Shown: positions 46,210 through 56,118 of the stretch, in pieces
Numbering within the stretch: position 1 is the first letter of the stretch
Layout of the letters: each line of letters opens with the position of its first letter
Assembly (NCBI GenBank): GCA_902607585.1
Contig: CACLKP010000001.1
Location: forward strand, 1 to 64,000
DNA length: 64,000 nucleotides
Direction of reading: 5' to 3'
From: an uncultured Pelagibacteraceae bacterium
Lineage (GTDB): Bacteria; Pseudomonadota; Alphaproteobacteria; Pelagibacterales; Pelagibacteraceae
Translations under genes and position numbers: made by a program
Notes under the pieces: generated by a model
The model's input: only the letters and a program-made list of their open reading frames with translations
Told to the model about the DNA's origin: nothing
The model's database searches: none

Positions 46210-49005
46210 ATGAAAAACGGAAAAAACGGATCAAACGGAAAAGATCATAAAATTGCTTATATTGATGGTGTTGCCCATCAAATTAAATCTGGCCATACAT
46301 CTGTTTTAAAATTCGTGAGAGAACACGTTGGAAAAGATAAAATTCCAAGCTTATGTGACGATCCAAATTTAGTCCCTTATGGAGCGTGTAGAGTTTGTTC
46401 TGTCGATGTTGCTCTTAAGAAAGATGGACCAACGAAAACAGTTGCTTCTTGCCATACTCCGGTAACTGAAGGTTCTTATATTTTAACTAATAATGAAGAT
46501 TTAACAAAACTAAGAAAAAATATTGTTGAACTTGTTCTTACTGACCATCCAATGACATGTTCAACTTGCGAAGTTAATAATAATTGTGAATTACAAACTG
46601 TAGCTAACGATTTAGGTATAAACGAACACCGTTATAATAAACCAAAACAAAATAAAGGAATTCCAAAAGATACTTCGCATGCATATATGCGAATGAATTT
46701 AGATAACTGTATTAATTGTGGACGTTGTGTAAGAGCTTGTGATGAAATTCAAGGTTCGTTTGTTTTAACAATGAGCGGAAGAGGTTTTGAGTCAAAAATT
46801 ACCACGGATAACAACATGTTATTTGGTGACTCGTCTTGTGTGTCTTGCGGAGCATGTGCACACACTTGTCCTACAGATGCAATATCAGATGTTTTTGCAT
46901 CTAAATCAGCAAACTATGATGAAAAGGTAAGAACAACCTGCTCTTATTGTGGAGTGGGATGTAATTTAGAAGCATCAGTAAAAGATGGTAAAGTAGTTTC
47001 TATTGATACACCAAAAGAAACAGAGGTAAATGCAGGTCATACTTGTTTAAAAGGCAGATATGCATTTGGTTTCTATGATCATGCAGACAGATTAAGAAAT
47101 CCTCTAATAAAAAGAAATGGAAAGTTTGAAAAAGCATCTTGGGATGAAGCTTATGATTATATTAAGAACAAATTAGAAAAAATAATAAAAGAAAATGGTC
47201 CTGATGCTATTGCAGGTATTTCATCTGCGAGATGCACAAACGAGGAAAATTATGTTTTTCAAAAAATGATTAGAGCTACAATAGGCACAAATAATATTGA
47301 TTGTTGTGCAAGAATTTGTCATTCACCAACCGCATGGGGTATGCAACAAACATTTGGAACGGGAGCTGCAACAAATTCAACTGAGGACATTTATTTTGCA
47401 GATTTGTTCTTAGTTATTGGTGCAAATCCTACTAATGCACATCCTGTTACCGGTTCAAAAATTAAGCAACAAGTAATGAAGGGGAAAAAACTTATAGTTT
47501 TAGATCCTATAACAACTGAACTAGCAAGAATGGCAGACTATCATATTAGATTAAGACCTGGAACTAATGTAGCAGTTCTAAATATGATGATATATTTCAT
47601 TATAGAAGCTAAATTAATTAAAGAAGATTTTATTTTAAGCAGAACAGAGGGCTTTGAAAATTTCCTTAAGGAAATTAAAAAATTAGATATCGATCAATTA
47701 GCTAAGGCTGCTGGAGTTGATAAGCAGCAAGTAAAGGAAGCTGCTATTGCTTATGCAACTGCAAAAAATTCAATGGAGTTTCACGGTCTGGGAGTTACTG
47801 AACACGAACAAGGTTCAAAAACGGTAATGTTAATTGCTGACCTTGCAATGATTACAGGAAATATTGGAAGAAGAGGTGTTGGGGTTAATCCATTAAGAGG
47901 TCAAAATAATGTTCAGGGTGCTGCTGACATGGGCTGCCAACCACATCAAGGAGCGGGTTATTTTCCAGTTGCTGATAAAAAAATTCAAGATTTTTATACT
48001 GAAAAATATGGAGTTGTTCATCCAACAAAAGCTGGTTTAAAAATTCCACAAATTTTTGATGCAGCAATAAATAGAGAGGTAAGAGCAGTATGGATTATTG
48101 GTGAAGATGTTGTTCAAACGGACCCTAATAGTGCTCACGTTGCTAAGGCAATGAATGCATTGGACTTATTAGTGGTTCAAGAAATATTTATGAGTGAAAC
48201 TGCTAAACACGCAGATGTAGTTTTGCCTGGAACAACTTTCTTAGAAAAAGATGGAACTTTCACAAACACTGAAAGAAGGGTTCAAAGAGTTAATAAAGCA
48301 GCAGAACCTCTTCCAGGAACAAAACCAGATGGTCTCATAGTCACAGAAATGATGCAAAAACTTGGCTATAATCAAAAATTATATGATGCCGACGAAGTCT
48401 TGGCCGAAATTGCTGATGTAGTTCCTTTCTTCAAAGGTATAACTCGAGAAAGACTTGGAAAATTAGGATTACAATGGCCTGTAAAAGAAGATGGAACAGA
48501 TACAAAAATTCTGCACGAAAAAGAATTTAAATTAGGAAAAGGTAGAATTAAGTATTTTGACTGGAAAGAAAGTAGTGAATTAGAGAAAAACAAAAAAGAT
48601 TTTCCATTAATACTAACTACAAGTAGAGTATTACAACACTACAATGCAGCAACAATGACGAAAAGAACTAAAAATATTAAAATTGTGGATGAAGACATTT
48701 TGTTAATTCATCCAAAAGATGCAAAAAATAGAGAGTTAAACACAGGTAATGTTGCAAGACTTTATTCAGGAAGAGGTGAAGTTTCCTTAAAAGTTGAAGT
48801 TACTGAAAAAGTTAAAGAAGGCATAGTATTTACCACTTTCCATTTCCCAGAACACATGGTCAATATGGTAACGGGTCACGGGAAAGATGAAGAAACAATG
48901 TGTGCTGAATATAAAGTATCTGCTGTCGAAGTTCAAAAAATATCAAATCAATTTAAAACAGAAGTTTCAACTGAAAAAAATCAAGCTGAAGTATTGAAAG
49001 CTTAA
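46210..49005 (+). CDS. fdsA: NAD-dependent formate dehydrogenase alpha subunit (molybdopterin oxidoreductase with NuoG-like N-terminus)
   Basis: [2Fe-2S] and [4Fe-4S] ferredoxin motifs; TTCSYCGVGCNLEASVKDG; MNPLRGQNNVQGAADMG-type motif. Confidence 0.95.
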   Translation: MKNGKNGSNGKDHKIAYIDGVAHQIKSGHTSVLKFVREHVGKDKIPSLCDDPNLVPYGACRVCSVDVALKKDGPTKTVASCHTPVTEGSYILTNNEDLTKLRKNIVELVLTDHPMTCSTCEVNNNCELQTVANDLGINEHRYNKPKQNKGIPKDTSHAYMRMNLDNCINCGRCVRACDEIQGSFVLTMSGRGFESKITTDNNMLFGDSSCVSCGACAHTCPTDAISDVFASKSANYDEKVRTTCSYCGVGCNLEASVKDGKVVSIDTPKETEVNAGHTCLKGRYAFGFYDHADRLRNPLIKRNGKFEKASWDEAYDYIKNKLEKIIKENGPDAIAGISSARCTNEENYVFQKMIRATIGTNNIDCCARICHSPTAWGMQQTFGTGAATNSTEDIYFADLFLVIGANPTNAHPVTGSKIKQQVMKGKKLIVLDPITTELARMADYHIRLRPGTNVAVLNMMIYFIIEAKLIKEDFILSRTEGFENFLKEIKKLDIDQLAKAAGVDKQQVKEAAIAYATAKNSMEFHGLGVTEHEQGSKTVMLIADLAMITGNIGRRGVGVNPLRGQNNVQGAADMGCQPHQGAGYFPVADKKIQDFYTEKYGVVHPTKAGLKIPQIFDAAINREVRAVWIIGEDVVQTDPNSAHVAKAMNALDLLVVQEIFMSETAKHADVVLPGTTFLEKDGTFTNTERRVQRVNKAAEPLPGTKPDGLIVTEMMQKLGYNQKLYDADEVLAEIADVVPFFKGITRERLGKLGLQWPVKEDGTDTKILHEKEFKLGKGRIKYFDWKESSELEKNKKDFPLILTTSRVLQHYNAATMTKRTKNIKIVDEDILLIHPKDAKNRELNTGNVARLYSGRGEVSLKVEVTEKVKEGIVFTTFHFPEHMVNMVTGHGKDEETMCAEYKVSAVEVQKISNQFKTEVSTEKNQAEVLKA

Positions 49006-50109
49006 TTATAGAACATAAGGTTCTGTTCTTTTTTCTTTAGCAAAAATTCTATCCAAACTAAAACACGATAAATCTATAGTTTGGTACTTACCGGTCATAA
49101 TTAATTCCATCAAGCCTCTGCCAATTCCTGGCGCTTGCATTAACCCTCGACCAGTAAATCCTGTAGCCATAAATACATTTTCATATTTAGGGTGTTTGCC
49201 AACAATTGCGTTGTTATCTAAAGTGTTACAATCATAATATCCCGCCCAACCCCCAGTAAGTTTTAATTCTTCAAATGCTGGAATTCTGTTTGCTAAAGCT
49301 GGCCAAACCAACTCTTCAAAATCATTCCATTCGGGTTCTAAATCTGGTGCATCAAATTTAGAATTCGGAGAACCGGCAAGATACTCTTTACCCTCAGGCC
49401 TCCAGTATACTCCTGAAGGTAAGTCGCCTGTTAAAGGCATATCAGGATAATGCTTGGGGCATTTTACTCTGAACACAGTATGTTTTTGTGGTGCAACTGG
49501 AATATCATCTAGTAACTCTTTCGTCCAACACCCAGCGGCAGATACAATAGTTTTAGCTTTAATGTCACTTATTTTTTTAACATTTCCTTTTTCAAATTTT
49601 GCTCCTAATTCAGTAGCTTTATTTTTTAAAGCATTATGAAACATATGGGGATCTATCCAACCTTCAATTTTGTTATCAGTATAAGTTGCTGTCTCTAGTC
49701 CTTCTGGGTTTATCCAGCCAAAAACTTCTTTTAACTTAGTTGCCGGAATATTTTTTGTACCCGCATTACATGCTTTGTGATTTTTTAATGCCTCGTACTG
49801 TTCTTGAGCATGTTCTGGTCCAAATAGCAAAAGATAACCGTTCGGTACCAAGCTAGCAGTTGGGTTGGGATTATTTTTTGTTTTTAATGTATTGGAAATA
49901 TTAGAAATAAACTCTAAAGCAAATTTACCTAGATTAATGTTTTCTTTTTGAAAAAATTGTCTTCTAAACCCACCTAAAGATAATGGAAAAGATGCTTTTT
50001 TATAAGTAGGATCTCTTTCAATAACCCTTACCTTTCTACCTTCTTTTGATAAAAAATATGCTGTGGCTGCTCCAATAATTCCGCCACCAACAACCACTAC
50101 ATCATCCAT
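49006..50109 (-). CDS. DAO-family FAD-dependent oxidoreductase
   Basis: VVVVGGGIIGAATAYFLSKEGRKVRVIERD; ATGFTGRGLMQAPGIGR. Confidence 0.9.
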   Translation of the reverse strand: MDDVVVVGGGIIGAATAYFLSKEGRKVRVIERDPTYKKASFPLSLGGFRRQFFQKENINLGKFALEFISNISNTLKTKNNPNPTASLVPNGYLLLFGPEHAQEQYEALKNHKACNAGTKNIPATKLKEVFGWINPEGLETATYTDNKIEGWIDPHMFHNALKNKATELGAKFEKGNVKKISDIKAKTIVSAAGCWTKELLDDIPVAPQKHTVFRVKCPKHYPDMPLTGDLPSGVYWRPEGKEYLAGSPNSKFDAPDLEPEWNDFEELVWPALANRIPAFEELKLTGGWAGYYDCNTLDNNAIVGKHPKYENVFMATGFTGRGLMQAPGIGRGLMELIMTGKYQTIDLSCFSLDRIFAKEKRTEPYVL

Positions 50110-50140
50110 AAATCCCTTTTTTTGGGAAATATATCACAAC

Positions 50141-50611
50141 TTAATTAAGTATAAAAATGTAGAAATTTAAAACGAATGCATAACTTAGCCACATAAGATA
50201 GGGAGCCATCAAAAATGAACTAAGTTTATTTATTGGATAGTATAATTTAATCAACCAAATTACGAAAAAAATGATAATCGCAATTATTATTAAAGATACA
50301 AGTATTAAGTGAAGTCCGAAAAAAAATATACTCCAACTTCCATTAATAAGTAGGTGAATAAAATATATATATAGAATTTTTTCAACTCTTTTAGGATTTA
50401 TCCAAATTAACCAAATAGCAACTGACATTGATATATATAAAGTTATCCAAACTGGGGCGAAAACCCATTCAGGTGGATTAAACGATGGTTTTGCTATCAT
50501 AGAATACCAAGGCTCTTTATATAGATTAGTTACATAGCTTCCCCATGCAGAAGCTCCAAAGGCGAGAAGAGTAAATATTAATAGAGAAGTAATTTTTTTA
50601 GTTAAAGACAT
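50141..50611 (-). CDS. TspO/MBR family protein
   Basis: YKEPWYSMIAKPSFNPPEWVFAPVWITLYISMSVAIWLIW. Confidence 0.95.
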   Translation of the reverse strand: MSLTKKITSLLIFTLLAFGASAWGSYVTNLYKEPWYSMIAKPSFNPPEWVFAPVWITLYISMSVAIWLIWINPKRVEKILYIYFIHLLINGSWSIFFFGLHLILVSLIIIAIIIFFVIWLIKLYYPINKLSSFLMAPYLMWLSYAFVLNFYIFILN

Positions 50612-50616
50612 TTATT

Positions 50617-51333
50617 TTATGCTATTGCAGCTCGACCTCCATCTACTCCAATTATCTGTCCAGTAATCCATGAACTATCCTTTGATAAAAGAAACTTTGA
50701 TAAACTAGCTGCATCGGAACCTTCCCCTATTCTTTTTAGTGGGTGCATTTTTGCAATAGATTCTGCAATTTTAGAATTTTTAATTACAGCTTTTGCCATC
50801 TTTGACTTGGATAAACTTGGAGCTATACAATTTACCCTTATGTTAGGAGCAAGTTCAGCAGCTAAAGCAACTGTTAAACCTTCTACTCCAGATTTTGCAG
50901 ACGAAATAATGCTATGATTAATAAATCCTTTTTTAGCAGCAACTGTAGAGAATAATACAATAGACGCATTATTTCTTTTTAAATTATCTTGAAAACTTCT
51001 AATAATATCTGTTGCCGCCACTAGGTTTAAAACATAACTTGAAACAAAATCGCTGGCTTTAGTAATTTTTAAAGGCTTAATATCAATTGATCCAACGCAA
51101 TAAGCTATACCCAAAATTTCTGTATCGGATAATTCTGTTAGTAAATTTTTCGCAAAATCTATTTTTAAAACATCGCAAACAGAAAAACTATAATTGAGTT
51201 TATTTGCTAATTTTTTTAATTCTTCTTCGTTTCTTCCTATCAAATGACAATCTTTTTTTTCGTTATATAGTTGATCTGCTAAATTTGAGCCAATAGAGCC
51301 CGTAGCACCAAAAATAAGATATTTCTTACTCAT
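50617..51333 (-). CDS. SDR family oxidoreductase
   Basis: YLIFGATGSIGSNLADQL; GVEGLTVALAAELAPNIRVNCIAPS; GQIIGVDGG. Confidence 0.9.
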   Translation of the reverse strand: MSKKYLIFGATGSIGSNLADQLYNEKKDCHLIGRNEEELKKLANKLNYSFSVCDVLKIDFAKNLLTELSDTEILGIAYCVGSIDIKPLKITKASDFVSSYVLNLVAATDIIRSFQDNLKRNNASIVLFSTVAAKKGFINHSIISSAKSGVEGLTVALAAELAPNIRVNCIAPSLSKSKMAKAVIKNSKIAESIAKMHPLKRIGEGSDAASLSKFLLSKDSSWITGQIIGVDGGRAAIA

Positions 51334-51345
51334 TTAAAAAATCTT

Positions 51346-51516
51346 TTAAAATAAATTGATTCTAAAAAAATATATTAAAGACGGGACTGCTGTTGAGAAT
51401 AGAACTGCGGTAAAGGCAAAAAGTATACTAAAAATAAAACTATCTTTTGAGACTTTTGTTTTAGATATTGAACCTTCGCTAATCCAAGCATTTTCATCAT
51501 CATTATATGGGAACAT
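51346..51516 (-). CDS. Candidate small membrane protein (56 aa)
   Basis: Not in ORF track. Manual translation MFPYNDDENAWISEGSISKTKVSKDSFIFSILFAFTAVLFSTAVPSLIYFFRINLF*; one TM segment; 12 nt upstream of the SDR on the same strand. Confidence 0.5.
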   Translation of the reverse strand: MFPYNDDENAWISEGSISKTKVSKDSFIFSILFAFTAVLFSTAVPSLIYFFRINLF

Positions 51517-51610
51517 GGTTTGTTATATAATTATAGAAATTATTAATTCCATATACATCTTGTCGCACATTTTTTATTACATTTTTATTAAAACAGGTTA
51601 AGTTAGGGTT

Positions 51611-52366
51611 ATGTCACAAAAAGTTTGGATTACAGGAGCAAGTAGCGGAATTGGAAAAGCATTAGCAATAAAATTTGCTAATAAAGGATGGCAAGTTGCC
51701 GCATCTGCTCGAAGAGAAAATTTACTACAAGATTTAAATAATACTAATTCGAATATTCATTCATTTCCTTTAGATGTTAAAGATGAAGCTAAAGCTAAAA
51801 AAGTTTTTGAAAGTATAATAGAAAAATTTCAAACAGTAGATATTTGCGTTTTTTGTACAGGAATACACGACCCTGAATCTGAAAAAAAATTAAGTGGTGA
51901 AAAAATTAGAGAAATAATGGAAACAAATTTTTTTGGAACTTTAAACTGTATTATGGCGGTAAATACTTATTTTAGAGAAAAAAAAAGTGGTCACATTTCA
52001 ATAGTTTCTTCTGTTGCAGGTTACAGAGGTTTACCGGCGGCCTCGGGTTACTGTGCATCTAAGTCAGCTCTGACGAGCCTAGCTGAAAGTCTTTATTTCG
52101 ACTTTAAAAGACACAACGTAAGAGTTTCATTGGTAAGCCCTGGATTTATCCAAACTCCTATGACGGATAAAAATAAATTTCCAATGCCAATGATAAAATC
52201 TCCCGAATTTGCTGCGGAAAAAATGTTTATTGGTTTAACAAAAAAAAATGCATTTGAAATTCATTTTCCACTAGCTTTCACAATGATAATGAAATTATTA
52301 AAAATTATGCCCAATTGGTTATATTTTTTGTTGATAAAAAAAGGAATGAAAACAGTTAAATATTAA
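51611..52366 (+). CDS. SDR family oxidoreductase
   Basis: VWITGASSGIGKALAIKFANKGWQVAASARR; SVAGYRGLPAASGYCASKSALTSLAESL. Confidence 0.92.
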   Translation: MSQKVWITGASSGIGKALAIKFANKGWQVAASARRENLLQDLNNTNSNIHSFPLDVKDEAKAKKVFESIIEKFQTVDICVFCTGIHDPESEKKLSGEKIREIMETNFFGTLNCIMAVNTYFREKKSGHISIVSSVAGYRGLPAASGYCASKSALTSLAESLYFDFKRHNVRVSLVSPGFIQTPMTDKNKFPMPMIKSPEFAAEKMFIGLTKKNAFEIHFPLAFTMIMKLLKIMPNWLYFLLIKKGMKTVKY

Positions 52367-52890
52367 TCTTTTTGAAAAAATACAGTTAATTCCGCAACTT
52401 TTATTCCAAACTTAGTCATTGTAGCTCTATTAATAGCAACTTTCTCATCTTGCTTAAATATCCAATCATCAAAAGTAATTTTCATTTCCTTGCCCTTAAC
52501 AGGAACTAATAAAACATATTCAAATTTAAAAGCTGGTCCATAAGAATAACCTTTGGCCTTACCTACAACATCACCTGCTATTCCTTCATAGTTGTGTTCA
52601 TCAATTTTGTCTATTTTCCACTGTCTTTTTTGAACTTCGCCATCTGACCAGTAAAATTTCTCATTTAAAATTAATTGCTTCCCATCCCATTTTCCATTTA
52701 GATCAGCTGAAAATTGTCTTGTTACTTTACCAGATCTATTCTGTAAAATTCCCCAAGCCTTAACGTTGCCTGATAAATAGTCTTCTATAATTAGTCTTGG
52801 TTTTTGATCTTTAAAATCTATTGGTTTCATACCATTTCCTGAACAATTAGTTAATAAAAACGCAACTAATAAAGTAAATATAATTTTCAT
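52363..52890 (-). CDS. DUF3833 family lipoprotein
   Basis: Lipoprotein signal LLTNCSGNG; FKDQKPRLIIEDYLSGNVKAWGILQNRSGKVTRQFSADLNGKWDG. Confidence 0.88.
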   Translation of the reverse strand: MKIIFTLLVAFLLTNCSGNGMKPIDFKDQKPRLIIEDYLSGNVKAWGILQNRSGKVTRQFSADLNGKWDGKQLILNEKFYWSDGEVQKRQWKIDKIDEHNYEGIAGDVVGKAKGYSYGPAFKFEYVLLVPVKGKEMKITFDDWIFKQDEKVAINRATMTKFGIKVAELTVFFQKD

Positions 52891-52896
52891 ATTTAA

Positions 52897-54084
52897 TTAT
52901 TTATTACATAAAGAAAACTGAATTAAATCTATATTTTTTGACCTAAAACCAGCTTCACAATAAGAAAAATAAAAATCCCACATTTTTTTAAAATTTAGGT
53001 TAAAACCTTGTTTAGAAATAAGATCCCATGAATTTAAAAAGCGTTCTCTCCATTTTTGTAAAGTATTAGAATAATGTGTGCCACATAAATCGTATTGATC
53101 AATTTTTAAACCTGACTTGTCAGATAATTTATTTAAGGATTCTACTGAAGGCAAAAAACCACCTGGAAAAATATATTTTTGTATAAAATCTTCTTTTGCC
53201 CTATATCTATTATATAATTCGTTCTTAATAACAATAGACTGAATAGCTGCCCTTCCACCTTGGGATAAATTATTTTTAATAACATTAAAATATTTGTCTA
53301 AATATTTTTCACCTACAGCTTCAATCATCTCAATGGATATTATTATGTCATATTTTGTATTAACATCTCTGTAATCCATCATTTTGACATTTACTTTATG
53401 GTTCAATCCTTTTCGCCTAATTCTTTCTTTTGTAAAGAAAAATTGTTCTTTTGAAATTGTAATACAATCTAATTTAATATCATAATTTTCTGCAAGATGT
53501 TCCGCAAAACCGCCCCAGCCACATCCTATTTCTAAAATCTTGTCTCCCTTTGTTGGGTTAACCATATTGATTAATTTGTTATATTTATTAATTTGAGCTT
53601 GTTCCAAAGTTTCATTTGAAGAATTAAATATGCCACAAGAATAAGTTAGTGTTTTATCGAGCCAAGTAGAAAAAAAACCATTTCCTAAATCATAATGCTT
53701 AGATATATTTTTTTTACTTCTATCTTTTGTATTTCTTAATATATTATTTTTTAAGAGATTTTTAATTAATGAAAATTCAAAAAATCCAACAAACCCATGG
53801 GTCGTATTAATATTCTTGGCACTCAATTCTATTAAAGAGGTCAAATCTTCAGTTTCAAACTCACCTTTCATATAGCTTTCTGCTAGTCCTGAACTCCCTT
53901 TTCTAAGGATTTTGTAACAGAAACTTGGATCATTTATTTTTATTCTTGCTTTGAGTAAACTTTTATTATTACCAAAAAAATGCTCTTTTCCTTTTGAGTC
54001 AGTCAAATGTAAATATCCAAAAGAAATTTTTTTCAAATTCATAAAAACAAACTGATCAAAAAAACGGTGCAAAATTTTATTCAT
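52897..54084 (-). CDS. Cyclopropane-fatty-acyl-phospholipid synthase family SAM methyltransferase
   Basis: ISKHYDLGNGFFSTWLDKTLTYSCGIF; ILEIGCGWGGFAEHLAE; FIQKYIFPGGFLPS. Confidence 0.95.
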   Translation of the reverse strand: MNKILHRFFDQFVFMNLKKISFGYLHLTDSKGKEHFFGNNKSLLKARIKINDPSFCYKILRKGSSGLAESYMKGEFETEDLTSLIELSAKNINTTHGFVGFFEFSLIKNLLKNNILRNTKDRSKKNISKHYDLGNGFFSTWLDKTLTYSCGIFNSSNETLEQAQINKYNKLINMVNPTKGDKILEIGCGWGGFAEHLAENYDIKLDCITISKEQFFFTKERIRRKGLNHKVNVKMMDYRDVNTKYDIIISIEMIEAVGEKYLDKYFNVIKNNLSQGGRAAIQSIVIKNELYNRYRAKEDFIQKYIFPGGFLPSVESLNKLSDKSGLKIDQYDLCGTHYSNTLQKWRERFLNSWDLISKQGFNLNFKKMWDFYFSYCEAGFRSKNIDLIQFSLCNK

Positions 54085-54854
54085 TAATTCTCTATAGATA
54101 AATTATTTTTTATTTTTATTTTTCTTTTGACGTGTTTAACTCCTTTAATCCACAATCTAAATGCTTCAAAATGTATCGCTAAAATAACTTTAGCTGACAT
54201 TAATGGATGCTTTAAAAACTGAAAAAACAAGTTTTTGCTATTCAATTCAAGTCGTTTTCCAACCTGACAAGCAATAAGTAAAACTCCATCTAAATCAGCT
54301 TGTTTAATAAAAACATTCATATTATTTCCAGGTTTTAGCAATCTAAAGTTGTAAAATGTTTTCATTTCTATAAATGGGGAAACATAAAACTTTTTGTCAC
54401 ACCTATGTAAAATCAAATTGGAAGAGGTTGACGCTGGAAATACATAAGTGTGTTGTTCATTAAAAGTATTTTTTACTTCGTAAAGAATTGCTTTAAGTTG
54501 TGAGTTTTTGTCATAACAATAAAAAATACTTAAAGGATTAAAGACATAACCAAAAAAACGTGGAAAACAAAGTAACTTAATTGTTCCAGATTCAAAACTT
54601 ATTCTAGATTCAGCTAATACTTTTTTTACCCATTTGATCAGGCAACTACCATCGCGTGGGCCATGATCTGAATCATAAAAACTTAAGACATTAAATTTAT
54701 TGTAAGAAAAAAATTTTATTTCTCTCCCCAAATCTTTAACTTCGTTTAGATCAATTAACAAAGAAAAAGTTTTATAAGAAAAAAAATGTCTTTTAGGTTT
54801 AAATCTCCTATGGGTAACAAAACCTGAATATATGCAAGATGAAAAAAAACTCAT
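54084..54854 (-). CDS. DUF1365 family protein
   Basis: YSGFVTHRRFKPKRHFFSYKTFSLLIDL; RFFGYVFNPLSIFYCYD; NTFNEQHTY. Confidence 0.93.
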   Translation of the reverse strand: MSFFSSCIYSGFVTHRRFKPKRHFFSYKTFSLLIDLNEVKDLGREIKFFSYNKFNVLSFYDSDHGPRDGSCLIKWVKKVLAESRISFESGTIKLLCFPRFFGYVFNPLSIFYCYDKNSQLKAILYEVKNTFNEQHTYVFPASTSSNLILHRCDKKFYVSPFIEMKTFYNFRLLKPGNNMNVFIKQADLDGVLLIACQVGKRLELNSKNLFFQFLKHPLMSAKVILAIHFEAFRLWIKGVKHVKRKIKIKNNLSIEN

Positions 54855-56092
54855 AATTTGCTAGCCACATTTATAGCCGATTTCAATCCATCCTCGTGAA
54901 ATCCATAGCCAAAATAACTTCCGCAGAACCAACTATTATTTACCCCTTGTAACTCTGCAAGATATTGTTGTGATCTAATAGCTTTCATATCATAAAAAGG
55001 ATGGGTAAATTCAATTTTTTTTATAATTTTATTATTATCTATTTTTATAATTGGATTAAGTGTAAGAAAGTAATCTTTTGAAGTTTTTAAATTTTGCAAT
55101 TTATTTAACCAGTACGTGACACAATTTTTATTTAAATCATTTTTATCCAAAATTGAATTCCAACTTGACCATAAATTTCTATTTTTGGGCATAAAATAAA
55201 CATCAGTATGAAGATAAGCTAAATTTTTTTTATACTTAAAATTGCTTAAAAAATTTTTTTCTTTATCTGTGGGGTTTTGAATTAATTTTAATGTCTCATC
55301 AGCATGAGTTGAGAACACCACGTGATCGTAATCAAAATATTCATTGGAAGAACCGTAATATAATCTTACACTATTATTATTTCTATAAACCTTCTTAATT
55401 TGATAATTTTTAAAATATTCACCGCTAATCGTTTTCAAAACTTTATCTACATAAACTTTGCTTCTTCCAGTTACGGTATACCATTCAGGCCTATTTTTAA
55501 TTTTAAACAAACCATGGTTTTTAAAAAAATTCAAAAATAGAGACATCGGCATTTTTTGTGCAAAATCAGAAGGCATAGACCATATAGCCGCGACCATTGG
55601 AATAATGTGAAAATTTATAAAATAATTTGACATTTTTCTAGATTTTAAAAAATTACCTAGTGTCTGATCTTTACATTCGTTTTCTTTTATTTTCTCAGCT
55701 TCTCCGTAAAAAAATATTATATCTTTCAACATTTTAAAAAAATTAAAATTTAAAATATTATATTTATTAGAAAACAATCCTCTTAATCCGCTTCCTGAAT
55801 ATTCTATATTTGAATTTTTGACAGAAACAGAAAAAGACATATTGCTTTTTTCATAAGGTACCCGCAATGTACTGAAAAGCTTGACCAAGTTTGGATAATT
55901 AATTTTGTTAAATACAATAAAACCTAGATCAATCGAGATTAAATTATTTGGATTATTTGTTGGAATCTCAACAGTATAAGAGTGACCTCCAAAATGATTT
56001 TCTTTTTCAAACACATCTACTTTATGTTTTTTAGATAAAAAATGAGCAGCACCTAATCCGGATATACCTGAACCTATTACTGCAATTTTCAT
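54851..56092 (-). CDS. NAD(P)-binding/amine-oxidase-like FAD protein
   Basis: MKIAVIGSGISGLGAAHFLSKKHKVDVFEKENHFGGHSYT; C-term CGSYFGYGFHEDGLKSAINVA. Confidence 0.93.
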   Translation of the reverse strand: MKIAVIGSGISGLGAAHFLSKKHKVDVFEKENHFGGHSYTVEIPTNNPNNLISIDLGFIVFNKINYPNLVKLFSTLRVPYEKSNMSFSVSVKNSNIEYSGSGLRGLFSNKYNILNFNFFKMLKDIIFFYGEAEKIKENECKDQTLGNFLKSRKMSNYFINFHIIPMVAAIWSMPSDFAQKMPMSLFLNFFKNHGLFKIKNRPEWYTVTGRSKVYVDKVLKTISGEYFKNYQIKKVYRNNNSVRLYYGSSNEYFDYDHVVFSTHADETLKLIQNPTDKEKNFLSNFKYKKNLAYLHTDVYFMPKNRNLWSSWNSILDKNDLNKNCVTYWLNKLQNLKTSKDYFLTLNPIIKIDNNKIIKKIEFTHPFYDMKAIRSQQYLAELQGVNNSWFCGSYFGYGFHEDGLKSAINVASKL

Positions 56093-56118
56093 ATGTGATT
56101 AAGTACCAAATGATAAAA

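Noticed and set aside
51356-51601. 81-aa plus-strand ORF
   Set aside because: ATA/ATT-rich, no family signature, and antisense to the more protein-like 56-aa ORF at 51346-51516.
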